Assembly: GCA_963932465.1 (NCBI GenBank)
Contig: OZ010799.1
Span: 158,034,761 to 158,098,760, forward strand
Direction: 5' to 3'
DNA from: Maratus speciosus
Taxonomy: Eukaryota; Arthropoda; Arachnida; Araneae; Salticidae
DNA length: 64,000 bases
The notes under the pieces are model-generated. The model worked only from the letters and a program-made list of their open reading frames with translations. It was not told the DNA's origin and made no database searches. A program made the position numbers and the translations under genes. Below, in pieces: positions 1 through 11,389 of the stretch (positions are counted from its first letter, which is position 1; every line of letters begins with the position of its first letter).

Positions 1-630
1 ATATTACTAATATTCGAATGGTATTTTGCAAAAACACTCTTTTAACTCCACTTTATCGGGATAGATGGCAGCAGTAGTTCTAGGTTTGTTATTTCAGCGA
101 GGAAGGAGGCTATCTTTCAAACAGTCGATGTGTTTTGCGCCGACATTTTGTATATATTGACACGCTTATCTTTTTATTGCTGCAAACACAGTAAAGGACA
201 CATGATAAGTGTTGGATTTTTTTAGATCTTGGAATACAAGTTGACTCGCTATTTTAGGTGAACAGTGTATGTATTTGATTTAACAGTTGAATTACTCGGT
301 GGTACTTATAAGTATATTGGGTGTTGGAGAAAAACTTCTTGTTTACTTTTCGTCTGTCTGGTTATCCATCGTTTTCATCTGCTTTAAAATGTAATTACTA
401 AAATATAGTGTAGTAATAATTTTCATAATGTTTCTTTTCTGTTTCATTATTATTTTTATAGCAAATCGAAAAAAATGTGGCACCGGCTCTTTTTTTGCTA
501 TGCTAGAAATGGCATATGTAAGTTCATATATTGCATATATGCAGATGCGAGGGAACATATTGTCCCTGGAATATAGATTTCGCATAACTAAAAGACTGCT
601 AAAAAAAAAAAAAAAAAAAAAAATAGTTTT
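1..630 (+). repeat. Dispersed repeat, copy A (inverted partner at 56255-56930)
   Basis: This stretch matches the reverse complement of 56255-56930 over nearly its whole length, by eye well above 80% in the best blocks. Shared blocks include the segment containing CTGCAAACACAGTAAAGGA and the segment containing GGGTGTTGGAGAAAAACTT. Short reading frames in it are not conserved as protein. A run of 23 A lies at 601-623. The repeat continues into the MITE at 631-966, which is also present in the partner, and may continue left of the window. Confidence 0.85.
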
Positions 631-966
631 TTAACCCTTTCAGGGGCTTTTCAATGCTAAAATGTTGAAAAAAACAGTTGCACCGGAATTTGCCAAAAAA
701 TTATTTGTAAATTAGAAAAAGGCTATGTTATTTAAATCGAAAATATTTTACCAGAATTCTGGCGCCATTGTAAATATTTTGTGGGTTTTCCGTTATTTTA
801 GCCATATAGTACTGACGGTACTTTAAAGTACCACTTTAATTAATTACCTCTGAGGAATTAAATTTCTCACAGGTGAGTATTTTTTTTTATGTTTATCCTT
901 TAATTTTCAATATAGTAACTGAAAAAAAAAATTACATGAAAAAGTTTGCAGTAGATAAAGGGTTAA
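631..966. mobile_element. TTAA-flanked MITE (copy A)
   Basis: The segment starts TTAACCCTTTCAGGGGC and ends with AAAGGGTTAA, giving short inverted ends bounded by TTAA on both sides. This is the pattern of piggyBac-type (or Kolobok-type) non-autonomous elements. The inverted copy is at 55893-56254. No coding capacity is seen. The superfamily is inferred from the TTAA target and the CCC ends only. Confidence 0.75.
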
Positions 967-1252
967 TTATCTACTGCAATAAATTTTCTATTAATATTAA
1001 ATTAATAAATCGAAACTGCTACCAAGCGGCAATTATGATTTAATCTGTGTTTTAAAACAGTAGAAGCTCATCCTTTTTCTGAAAGTCTTTAGTAAATTGG
1101 TTTCCTAGGTAGGTTTATCAGGTTTATGCATCAGTAAATATCTTTCAATGTATGGATATAATATAAAATGTCTTATAACCCAAGTCTGTCCAGCGCTGTC
1201 CCCATGGCGACTTTTGAGGGAATTTTTGGCGACGCCCTTTCGAATGTTTCCT

Positions 1253-2285
1253 GTTACAAGCATTTTTATCACATTCCAACTAACTAGGGAACTATTTTTG
1301 GTGTTGCTCGCACCTAGCATCGAGACCTGGTGCGTTTTGTAGCCCTATACATAAAAGTTAGAGAACCGAAAAAAATTCTCTGTTAAAATAATATTTTATA
1401 TACTTTTCATTTTTTATTATTACATATTTATTTGTTTATTTCACGCCAAAAGTGAGTTAAGTCGCCAAATATGGCGCTACAATTTTTCCGCCCGCTTTAT
1501 TCAAAGAGAAAATATACAGAACATATTACTAGAATTATATTAGATTGCGATTTTTTTTTTATAATTGATAGCATAAGAAACAAATATTAGGTTTTTATAT
1601 ATTTTTTTTTCCATGCAGACGATAAATATATAAGTAATAAATATAATTCTATAAAAGCTTCGAAGATCATTGAAACAATTTTTTAGTGAAATACAAAATA
1701 AGCAAAATATTTTCTTTTGAAATCGAATGAAATATAGTTTCGAATGTTTAAAATGAAATGTTGCTGTATTAAATGGCCCTTCGGTAAAAGTAATCGTAAA
1801 GTAAATTAATGTTTTTACACAATTTAGAAAAATTACTGTGGCGAAATAGGTCGGACATTGGAAATTCTACCTATTACAAATTCAGCTACGACATTTGGCT
1901 AGGGTTGCCGGAAAGCTCTACTTCTGAAAATAAACGCCAACTGTTTCCCCGCCAAAAATATGAATATAAAGTTGCAATTTTTGAAAATCAAATTCGTGGT
2001 TTTTTTTAAGGAATTTTCAAACTTTTTTCGATATTTTATACTTATTATTAACTAATTTTTATTTTTAAATGCTTTTCTTTAAAAAAATTCAATGTTAATA
2101 GTTCGAAAAGTGGTCTCGAAAATATCATTTTCAGAAAGTTATGCTGCTGTATAATCAAGAAATATTATTTTAACCGAAAAATTTTATCGATTCTCAAACT
2201 TCATAATATAGGGCTTTAAAATGCACCAGGTCTCAATGCTAGGTGCGAGCAACACCAAAAGTGGTTCCCTTGTAAGTTGAAAAGT
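1253..2285. repeat. 1-kb element with long inverted ends
   Basis: Sequence at about 1253-1420 is repeated in inverted orientation at about 2130-2285. Both arms carry a block reading GCACCAGGTCTCxATGCTAG on the inward strand, next to GAGCAACACCAAAA. The inverted arms are about 150 bp and the interior is AT-rich without a convincing reading frame. It looks like a non-autonomous DNA element or foldback. The outer boundary was placed by eye. Confidence 0.7.
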
Positions 2286-3260
2286 GTTTATGGTTTCAGC
2301 CTGTCGTCTGTCTGTCCGTGCTTTAATTCACATAAATCTATTCAAATGGTCATGTAATTGATAAATGTTATTAAGGTTTACTATGGCATGTTTGGTATTG
2401 ATAATGAAGTGTATAGCGTTAATAGTTCGTTTAAGGGGCACCCAAAACAATTTCGTTACGTTACGGTCTGTTGGGAAAATGCCTTTGCAGTGTATTTTAA
2501 TGATGTTACATTATATCAAACATATTGAAAATGATATATATATATATCACTGAGGTGAATTACAAGATTCTTCCTATGGAATATGATGTGCATAGAAATC
2601 ATCGTTCATTTACAGGGATACTCAAAATGTTTTGATTACACTACTGTCTAAGAACAATAATTGCTAGAAGTGCGTTTTAAGTTGTAGTACGCGTTTTTAA
2701 ATCAGACTATTTTGCTTGGTGCCCATAAATTTTACAGGGTAGCACAAATCATACCGAGTACATTTCCGTTTATTGACTGAAACTGCTGAAAGGGGAATTT
2801 ACAACTGTGTAATCCCTTTCCTAACCGAACTAAAATTTTAGCATACTATGTAGTATATGTACAAATCTATTTATGTTATACAGAGATGCACAAAAGAATT
2901 GGGATGTTATTTTTGACTACTGATGGAAATTCCCGAAATCGGGTTTTTAAATACGTGATGCACTTTTCAAACATCATTTTTCATCTTATTAACGCCTTGT
3001 GGGTCGGTGGGATATATTACTTTTCACCTAATTTTAACTCATATTTACACCAGAAACTTTAATTAAATTTTATTTTTGTAACTTTGGTGAAAAAAAGTTG
3101 AAAATCGCTTTTCCTTATTTTGAAATAAAATTTTGAAAATTACGGTGTGATTTCAACATCAGAGAAACGTAGTTGCTTCCTCTTCAAAGGTTTAACTAAG
3201 TAAAAAAATAGTTTTGTTAAAGTTTTCTGGAAGTTTTAGAAAGTGTTTCATAATCTATGC
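2286..3260 (+). repeat. Dispersed repeat R, copy 1
   Basis: This segment is a direct copy of 10265-11085. Shared landmarks in order are the CTGTCTGTCCGT block near the start, GTAATTGATAA, the GGCACCCAAAA or GGCAGTCAAAA block, the ACTGTCT..AATAATTGCT block, and TAATCTATGCTTGACGCA at the end. Copy 1 carries a TTAA MITE (2989-3195) that copy 2 lacks. No open frame is shared, so the repeat is probably non-coding TE sequence. Confidence 0.75.
2989..3195. mobile_element. TTAA MITE, 207 bp
   Basis: It is bounded by TTAA at 2989-2992 and 3192-3195 and contains a GGTGGGATATATTAC block near the left end. It belongs to the family of the two copies at 57761-58178, with the same order of landmarks: GGTGGGATA, then CACCAGAAA, then TTTCCTTATTTTxAAATAAA, then GTTGCTT. 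It sits inside repeat R copy 1, and the orthologous point in copy 2 (about 11000) is empty. Confidence 0.75.
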
Positions 3261-3289
3261 TTGACGCATGATTTTTCGTTCTTATTTAT

Positions 3290-4310
3290 ATATAAAACAC
3301 ATTTTAAAAAATGCTTAAAAAATTTAAATCATTAATGTCTACATGCTTTAGACAGCAACAAGGTTTTTGGCTCTTTATCCTTCCAAAGTTTTTGAGATGA
3401 GCCCCGCCCCTTTCAGGGAAATATAATTCTAAATTTACTATGATTTATGTTTTCTGACAGTCTGTTTTTACCATCGGACTATTAATAAAGAGGAACTTAC
3501 ATGTCCTTAAAATAGTGAAGCTTCAACTGTAACCGCTATCGGAAGAGTTGTTTACCGCTGGTGGAAACTTCCATCAGTAGATTTATATAGAAATTTTCAA
3601 CTTATTTAAATGCTTTGTTATTACAAAATTTCAGTCATAAATAATAGTAGAAAGAGGTTTTCATTTTTACTGGTAGGAGTTTACTTTGCTGTAGTTAGTC
3701 CCTTCGTTTCCGCCATATTGTGATATCCAGGGAAACAAACTGACAGTTTTAGAAAGCATATTGATACCAGTGAAAACAAACAGAAAATTTTACGACATTT
3801 TTGAGACAAATTTCCATGAATAAGACGCTTAAATAACACGAAATTTTCTATTCAATTTTACTGGTGGTACGTTTGCCCTCGCGGATACCAGAAACTGAAG
3901 ATCCTATTTAAATAAGGCAGCCGCCATCTTGTGACAACCTCCTCAGTTACTTCACTCGCAAGTGGTAGATAGTGTCCCCTATATGTCCCCTCCTCTTTAT
4001 TCCTAACTCCATTGTTTTTACATGGACATAGTTATTTCTTGGCTCCTTTCGATTGTTTGTTATGACTAGTATTTTTCAAATATGAAATCCACTTTTTAAA
4101 ATGCTTAGAAATTTTAAATCATTAATGTTTGCATGTTTTTTATAGTGTAAACAGTAACACGGTTTTTGTTTTTTTATCCTGCCATCTTCAGATGAACCCC
4201 TTTCAAGAGCTTTCAAATTCTAAAGTTACACTGATTTATATTTCCTTTGCAGTCTATTTTTACATGGATATAAATATATATTGGCTCCTTTCGAATGTTT
4301 GCTATATAAA
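3290..4310 (+). repeat. Direct repeat pair (3290-3480 and 4085-4310)
   Basis: About 200 bp is repeated in the same orientation. Both copies contain TTTAAATCATTAATGT, a CAACAAGGTTTTTG or TAACACGGTTTTTG block, a TTTATCCT block, a CCCCTTTCA block and GATTTAT. The DNA between them, 3480-4085, contains a further block like the end of the second copy (near 4019). I see no gene in 3260-4980. Confidence 0.65.
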
Positions 4311-4984
4311 ATATTCACTTATAGGAAAAAAAAATAAATTTCACAAATTAAAAAGAAAATCTTTGACGGAAAGGGCTTTTGAGGTGATGACAACATGAAC
4401 TATATTTTACTTTTAATCATTCCTCTAAATTTAACCATTTAGTAATTATCTATTAGGAAAGTATGGGTAGAGACACCGTGTATATATATATGTATATATA
4501 AATATATATAATCCAAAAACTTAGAACTTGAATTAATTGAAACCCAAACATGTTTTATGCGTTGAATAACATAGAATATGTAAACAGAAGCGGAAACTAG
4601 AATTATTTTGCCCAAAGTATAGAGCGTATATAAATGATTGTCGGGGTTTACTTAGTTGATAGCTTTTAATTCAAAAACACAGAGAAATATATTATTACAC
4701 ATTCGTAAAGCGCAACTCAATTTTTTTTTCTAATAACGCAAGCAAAGTTAAATGTGTGTAAAGGTGAAACTCAAAATGCTGTTAATCAAATAACGGTTAA
4801 ATTCAAATAATAATTAACATTAAAATTTTATCAATTTTATAAAGAAAAGTTATTAAGAAATTCTGAGCAGAAAGTCAAATAATTCGATAGAACCACAATA
4901 TGCGCTTTACTTTCTTTTGTGCACTCGCCATTTTGAATTCCCGCACCTCAGTCTTTCACAGCCCGACTCTGCCCGTTGATCGAT

Positions 4985-5275
4985 GCATTAAACTTGTGGA
5001 ATTTTGCTTTTAAAACTTTCCAGCGTCCTCTTCCATGATCGGGTTTACCGCTACCGTACTGGGGTAGTATTGAAAGGGTAATGGACCTCCGATAGGCGCG
5101 CAGCCGCCTTTTTTTGCGAAAGAGCTATAATAAATTCGTCAAAGGGATTAAACTTGTCGAATTTAGATTTTAAGTTTTACTGGAGACATCTTTCCTGATC
5201 GAGCTTGCCATTACCGTTCTGATCAAGTGTTAGAAAAAGAAACGGACCTCGGACAGTCGCTAAGTCGCTTTTCCC
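4985..5275 (+). repeat. Two-copy tandem duplication, GC-richer
   Basis: Two diverged copies of about 125 bp lie at about 4987-5110 and 5150-5275. Both run ATTAAACTTGTxGAATTT, then a CATGATCGGGTTTACC or CTGATCGAGCTTGCC block, then GGACCTC. The segment stands out from its AT-rich surroundings in base composition. No reading frame spans it and its function is unknown. Nothing else is seen in 4400-5580. Confidence 0.55.
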
Positions 5276-5579
5276 GTGAAGTAGCGGTCGTGCGGCAAGG
5301 TTTCAGCACAAATTGGTGACGAATACTTATCCCCGTGTTATTAAAAATCCTTTTAGTTGTGCTCTACGTCTGTGTAATAATATTTTTCGTCATGTTCTTG
5401 AATCAAACGTAGCAAGGAAATCCCGAAAATAATTTGTGAATTCCCTATATTTACAGTTATTATATTATTAGTCTAGTTTTCTATTTAAGAGATTTGCATT
5501 TAAGTCACTTTAGAATTAGAATAGTTTTATACACATAAGAAGATGAGAAGATGAGATAGATTTGTTCATTTAATGCAGT

Positions 5580-6640
5580 TCTTAGCACAAATTAGAAAAA
5601 AAAAATCTTCGAATAAAAAATACTTACATAATTCATTTTATTAACACTTTTTAATTCAGCATAAAAAATGTTTTTTAAAACACTCATTGAATTATCGTTT
5701 CCAAAAATCGCATAGACCAGCGCTATAATTAAATTCAGTATTCTAATACAGGGACGTGACTTTAAATCAACCTAGAAGTTAAATAGTTTTGTTGAAATAT
5801 TAAAAACAAGACTAAAAATTCATTAACGCAATTTCTTATTTAATAATTAAAAAAAATGATTAGGTAAAACTGGTTTAAGCAAAGCATTTTGAGATAACAT
5901 TTTTGCGATAAAAATAAAGTACCTCGAAAGTTTTATCAATAGTATTTATCCATCCAATTATACAAATCTTTAAAAGCTCTTTAAAAAAGACGTTCATGAT
6001 AGAAAAAAGTTATTTTTATTTAAACCGTTATCTAAATTCTACACGCATATATATATATATATATATATATATACATTTATTTTAAAAAGTGAATAAAAAT
6101 AAAAACCAATCATTTTAAGATAACTGATTGAGATATATATCTCTTTCGTCAAATATTTTTGCATAGCTCTTTATCAGTATTCAATTATATAAAATCTTAG
6201 TTAATGATACAAAAAATGCCATTTGATTTAAACATTTATCTATGTACTTCATTTTTTTTTTAAATTCATTAAATTATTTTTTGAATAATGTATAAATAAC
6301 TTCATTATTAATAGATTTAGTTCTATTATAGCCATAATAAATTAAATTGTTTAAGAAATCGAACCGTTTTGATGATATAGAGATGAAAAAACCAGATTAA
6401 AGATGCATTTTTTAAATTTATCTCAAATATCTTTAAATAATATGAATTGCAACGTATCATTTTTAATTACCATTTCAAGATAAAGATCTAGAATTTTCAA
6501 ATTTTTTCGACAATATTTGTATTTATTCAATTATATATAGAGGAATACCTTTTACATTCTTATTTGAAAGTCAAACATTAAAAAAATGAGATACATTAAA
6601 AGTTAGTAAAGAACAAATTTTGACTGTGTGTTAACATATT
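5580..6640 (+). repeat. Diverged satellite monomers, left edge of array
   Basis: This AT-rich stretch aligns loosely to the roughly 830-bp monomer that is clean further right. Recognisable blocks are AAATAGTTTTGTTGAAATA (near 5785), TTGTTTAAGAAATCG (near 6345), AAATATCTTTAA..GAATTGCAACGTATCATTTTTA (near 6425) and AAGATAAAGATCT. A (TA)n run lies at about 6046-6072. Similarity is much weaker than between interior monomers, as expected for the decayed edge of a tandem array. Confidence 0.55.
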
Positions 6641-6880
6641 TTTAACGCGTTTAAGATGGAAGAAAAGAAAATACATATCCATATTTCGCTTAAAAAAAAA
6701 GTTAGACTTTCCCTGTAATGGTAACCAGTCGGGTAATATGGAATAGTGTTATAAGGAATATTAAAATTGCAATATTAACCACGATAAGAATAACCAAAAT
6801 TGTTTAATAAGTAAACATTAGTACATTATCTATAAACCATCAGATTATTAGAAAAATTGCTTTTTTTTTTCAAAAGAACA

Positions 6881-7967
6881 TATGGCTCACTCTCAAGAAG
6901 AGTGACACATTTCGACAAAAGTAAATTTTACAGGAGAGGCAGAAGAAAATTTGCATGATTTTACTGTGATATGAAATTAGAGGACTTAGCTCTGCATGCA
7001 GGAGTAAAACGTGCATATAAGCATAAAACCCTTAAGGGGACGGTGGAGCTTAAAATCCTTAAAAATATTTTTTTTTATTTTTGTAAATTTCAACTTAAAT
7101 ATTATTCAAGGGTACATTATATACATTATAGCATGCATTTATCACAAAAAAATTAAAAAAAAAAATTTTTTTTGAGAAAAAAATGGAATTTTACGCGTTG
7201 TCTTAGAAATCTTCGAAATGCCCCATGCGTCTTCCATATCAATGAAAATCCCCAATATTTTTTATAAAAGTTTGGTTTATATATATAAATAAAATCAAGC
7301 ATCGAATTTTATATATTTGAATTTAAAGGTAAAAAAAAAAAATTCAAAATTTCAAAAATTTTTTGAAAAAATTTCAAAATTTTTCAAAATTTTTTTTTTT
7401 AACCTTTAAATTCAAATATATAAAATTCGATGCTCTATTTTATTTCTATGTATAAACCAAACTTTTATAAAAAATATTGGGGATTTTCATTGATATGGAA
7501 GACGCATAAGGCATTTCGAAGATTTCTAACACGACGCGTAAAATTCCATTTTTTTTTCTCAAAAATAAATGTTTTTAAAATTTGTTTTGGGATAAATGCA
7601 TGTTATAATGTATATAATGTACCCTTGAATAATATTTAAGTTGAAATTTACAAAAAAAAAAAAAAAAAATATTTTTAAGGATTTTAAACTCCACCGTCCC
7701 CTTAAGAATGAAGACGTAGGATGAGGTTTCGAGGGTTGGAAATTTTACCTCCCCACACAATTCAGCCCTCGTCTGTGTTCACGAATGGACATATAGCGTA
7801 ATAAAGTGATTTTCCATATAACTACACTTATGAAACTTTTCGTGAACCAAGACGCACCTCTAACAGACCTTTTAGTGGAATAAAACGCAAAATGAAAAGA
7901 GAATGAACGCAAAATGAAAGAAGAAATTTTGCGAGATGTGTCACTTTTCTTGCGGATGAGCGATATG
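6881..7967. repeat. Outer inverted repeat around a foldback element
   Basis: The block containing GTGACACATTTCGACAAAA at about 6881-6925 recurs inverted at about 7925-7967, where the inward strand reads GTGACACATCTCGCAAAA. Between the arms lie the TTAA foldback (7032-7705) and unassigned DNA. It looks like a small DNA element that received the foldback later. The reading frame on the minus strand at 7745-8047 crosses the right arm and shows no known domain. Confidence 0.55.
7032..7705. mobile_element. Long foldback element with TTAA ends
   Basis: Two arms of about 320 bp are near-perfect inverted copies around a centre near 7365. The outer ends are TTAAGGGGACGGTGGAG and its complement, so TTAA flanks both sides as in piggyBac-type MITEs. 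The arms share blocks such as ATTATTCAAGGGTACATTAT and CCCCAATATTTTTTATAAAA. Short frames on both strands (7430-7639, 7575-7760) are mirror images of the arms, not genes. A transcript would fold into one long hairpin. Confidence 0.85.
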
Positions 7968-8109
7968 TAGTTTATTGTGTCGCTTCCACCACAGTCCACA
8001 TGAGCCAACATACGCCTCCTCTTCTCCATCCTCTGAATATTTTCCATTGCAATACAGGCACACTACATTTTTCTCAATTGGTGCGCACCCTGGTAAAATC
8101 TTAAATGAT

Positions 8110-8515
8110 ACGTAGTAGACCAGGAGCCGACAGCACAGACAATCACCTCATGGAGTTCACGGCTGAAATTCCAGAATTAGTTAAAACTCGATTCGCATAT
8201 TAAAACGCAATTGGTCTGCCAAGTCATATCTTGTTGGAAAACACCTAAAAACACGATTTTAGCAGTTGACTCGTAGGTTTACCATTGTGCTTCCCTGCAC
8301 CCAAAAGTATGAAAACATGGAGGACTGGGAGCAGGACAACACAATGGTAAACCTACGAGTCAACCGCTAAAATCGGGATTTCAGGTGTTTTACACCAAGA
8401 TATGACTTGGCAGACCGACTGCGATTTAATATGCGAATCGAGTTTTAACTAATTCTGGAATTTCAGCCGTGAACTCGATGAGGTGATTGTCTGTGCTGCC
8501 GGCTACCGGTCTATT
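8110..8515. mobile_element. Foldback element with 185-bp inverted arms
   Basis: Arms at about 8112-8296 and 8330-8515 are inverted copies with few differences. Examples are the block GACAATCACCTCATGGAGTT against its complement in the right arm, and GGTTTACCATTGTG against CACAATGGTAAACC at the inner ends. The central loop is about 35 bp. No coding capacity is visible. It lies just left of a satellite monomer. Confidence 0.85.
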
Positions 8516-8529
8516 AATATATTTTCGAG

Positions 8530-9468
8530 ATTTAAAACAGCAGTTCTGAAAACAAAGTTTCGTTTGCCCTTACTCATCTTCGAAAACGTTTCCGAATAGT
8601 TTCATCGTAAATAAATCAATTTTCTGAAATCGGAATATCAGTTTCTAAGATGCTATCAATTCTCAGTTAAACATTTTCAGATGCTTACTGAACATAATAC
8701 ATGCAAGAGTTTAAAAAAAAACAAACAAACAAACAAAAAAAAAACAATCCTGTTATATTAATGAATTCATTTTTCATAGAGCTTCTAATTTAAATTGCTT
8801 TACAAATTCGCTGAAAGAAAGAAGAGAAAATTGGATTATAAATGCATTAAAGTAGTTCATGATTTCAACTCTTTGAAATAGCTTCAAGAATGAACTGAAA
8901 CGTATCAGTTTTCGATAAGAGTTTGAGATCAAAATCACAGATCTTGAAAGATTTGTGGCTCTATTAATCAATACCGAATTTAGTAAATATGTAAAAAGTG
9001 TTTAAAATGTAATTTAATGCTAGGGAAAATATTACTGCTGTTAAATATTTATTTACCTTCTTTATAATAATCGTTGTTTAGAAGAAAAGTATAAAAGTTT
9101 TTAATATGATCTACAAATTCTAATCGTTTCACTAAGAAATTTAAGTTACTTCTGTTACATAAATAAAGTTTTATTATTTTTGAACGTCTAGTTATATAAA
9201 GAGTTAATAAATAAAGATATTTTTTATTTAAAAAACAAATTCAATTTCTCATGTAGCGAAATCAATCTAATCCGCTCTAGGTATTAAATAGTTTTGGTGA
9301 AATAAACATGAAAAACAGAGATAGAAATGCATTGATACGGTCCCTAATTTAACCTCTTAAGATCTTTTAGGGAAAAAAAAGTTAAGCTAACTATTTTCAG
9401 AAAAATGTATTTTTTTTTATAAACAAAACAATTCTTGTAACATATGCTGGAATATTAATTGTAATATT
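8530..9468 (+). repeat. Satellite monomer, left of the Helentron-like insertion
   Basis: One recognisable monomer of the roughly 830-bp tandem family runs here. It has the blocks ATTGCTTTACAAATTCGCTG (near 8797), AAACGTATCAGTTTT, AAAAAGTGTTTAAAATG, TTTGAACGT, AATCTAATCCGCTCTAGGTA and GAAAAATGTATTTTT in the standard order. It stops at the junction with the insertion at 9469. The monomer resumes at about 21808, which shows that 9469-21807 is an insertion. No open frame is conserved between monomers. Confidence 0.8.
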
Positions 9469-9592
9469 AGGTAGCTTTCATTACAAAAAGCTACCTATTG
9501 CAGAAATTCGGAGGAAAGCGATTTCAAAAAATTTTGGTATATTTTCATCGATCATGACCCCCAGACCCCGAAACCACTCTCCGTTCAAAAGT

Positions 9593-9636
<44 letters not shown>

Positions 9637-10264
9637 TAGCTGACCCGCCCGGCGTTGCCCGGGTCCGTGATGATATTTAAAAATTATCCTTAAATTTATA
9701 TGATTTCATACCTTTAACTCGATTTTGACTGAAATACGTACCCACTCACTGTGTGGAAAAGGGGGAGAAGCTGTTAATTGTTGAGATTTGCTATGTAAAT
9801 TTTTGGAAAATTGTATGCGACAGTCATGAACAAATTAAAACTTTAAAACACCCTGTACTGATGAAAAAATGAGTTAAGAGGAGAGGAGCGAGTGCTTAGT
9901 AATGTACAGGTCAAAAGCTTTAAAACGATATATCACATGAAAAAATACATTTCCACATCCCCTTGGGGGAATAGCCCCTAATACTCTCGGATCAGAAATA
10001 GACTCCACCAATTGAGGGGCCGTGAGGAGTTTCACCTTCGGTCAAGCCTTCAAATGAGGTCGAATCTTGCTGTAACTAATTCGCAGCGGCGTCAGAAAAT
10101 TGACACCTCGGGAGGTCATTTAAAAAAGAAAGAAATATTTTTGAAAAGAGGTACATATTTTACACACAAAAAAGTTTGAAGGACTCAAAACACACATTTT
10201 TTTTTTCATTTTAAAATGTTAGTGAACTATTTTAATACATTTTATAATTTCTTTCTTTCTTGAA

Positions 10265-11085
10265 CACTTCCCAACAAAGTTGAAAGTGTTTATGCATTCA
10301 GTTTGTCTGTCCGTCTGTGCACGCTCCAACTCTGGTAAATATACTCGGATTTTTATGCAATTGATAACGGTTATTTAGGATCACCAAAGCATGTTTTGTG
10401 TTGTATATGAAGTATGTAGGATTAATAGTTCATTTACAGGGGCAGTCAAAAATATTCCATTACAATATGGTATATGGGGGGGGGGAGGGGAAATTGTTTT
10501 CAGAGTATTTTAATGACATTGCGCTATTTCAAATGCATTGAAACTTATATAAATCACTGAATTTCACTACGATCACGTTAGAACAATGCATTCATAGCAT
10601 TTCTTATTCATTTGCAGGGACACACAAAATAAATAGGTTACAGTACTGTCTTTGAGTAATAATTGCTGGAGTGTACGTTTTAAAATTCGGTATGCCCTTT
10701 TAAATTTAACTAATTTTTTTCATGTTACTCATATATAAATTCTATACCTTATATACAGGGGCTGCACAAAAGTATTCACGTACCATTCTCCTTATTAGAG
10801 GAACTTGCTGAAGGGGAATTTTGAACTGAAGTATATGTATTTCTTAAGTGAACTAAATTTTGGCATGCATCTAGTTAATAGATAAAATCTCTATATCATA
10901 TACAGGGCTGCTGAAAAAAATTCAGATAATTTTCCGATTGTAGATGGAAACAGTTGAAATTGGGTTTTGAAATGTGTTATGTGTTTGAATAAGACGCAAT
11001 ATTTTAATTTTTCAAACGGTGCAGTTTGTTTACATTATTTTGAATGTGTTGGAGTTTTATAATCTATGCTTGACGCAGTTTTTCT
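10265..11085 (+). repeat. Dispersed repeat R, copy 2
   Basis: This is a direct copy of 2286-3260, ending with TAATCTATGCTTGACGCAG. It lacks the 207-bp TTAA MITE present in copy 1. A run of G lies near 10475 and a long T run near 11088-11119 just beyond the end. No gene is visible. Confidence 0.75.
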
Positions 11086-11087
11086 GT

Positions 11088-11118
<31 letters not shown>

Positions 11119-11389
11119 GTCTGACTTGTTATGGTCACCACAATCTAAATTCTTTAAAGGAAAGGGGGAGGGGGCTTCCCTGTAGCCCACCCAAATAGTA
11201 CCACTCTAACAACATACACACTTTTTTTTTTACTGTCGCAGAATGAAAAAGGTCTAGAGTTAAAAACAGTAGCATATTCAATGATGAATTAAACTGTTTA
11301 TTTACCATGATGAGAAAAGTAGTAAAGAAAAAGAAAAGTGCCCAGTTAACCAGTGTCATTGACCTCACAGGCTATTCACGCTTATTGTA

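Noticed and set aside
343..634. Frames on both strands in copy A resembling those at 56143-56474
   Set aside because: Similarity is at DNA level across the whole repeat. Stops and frames differ between copies and no protein family is recognised.
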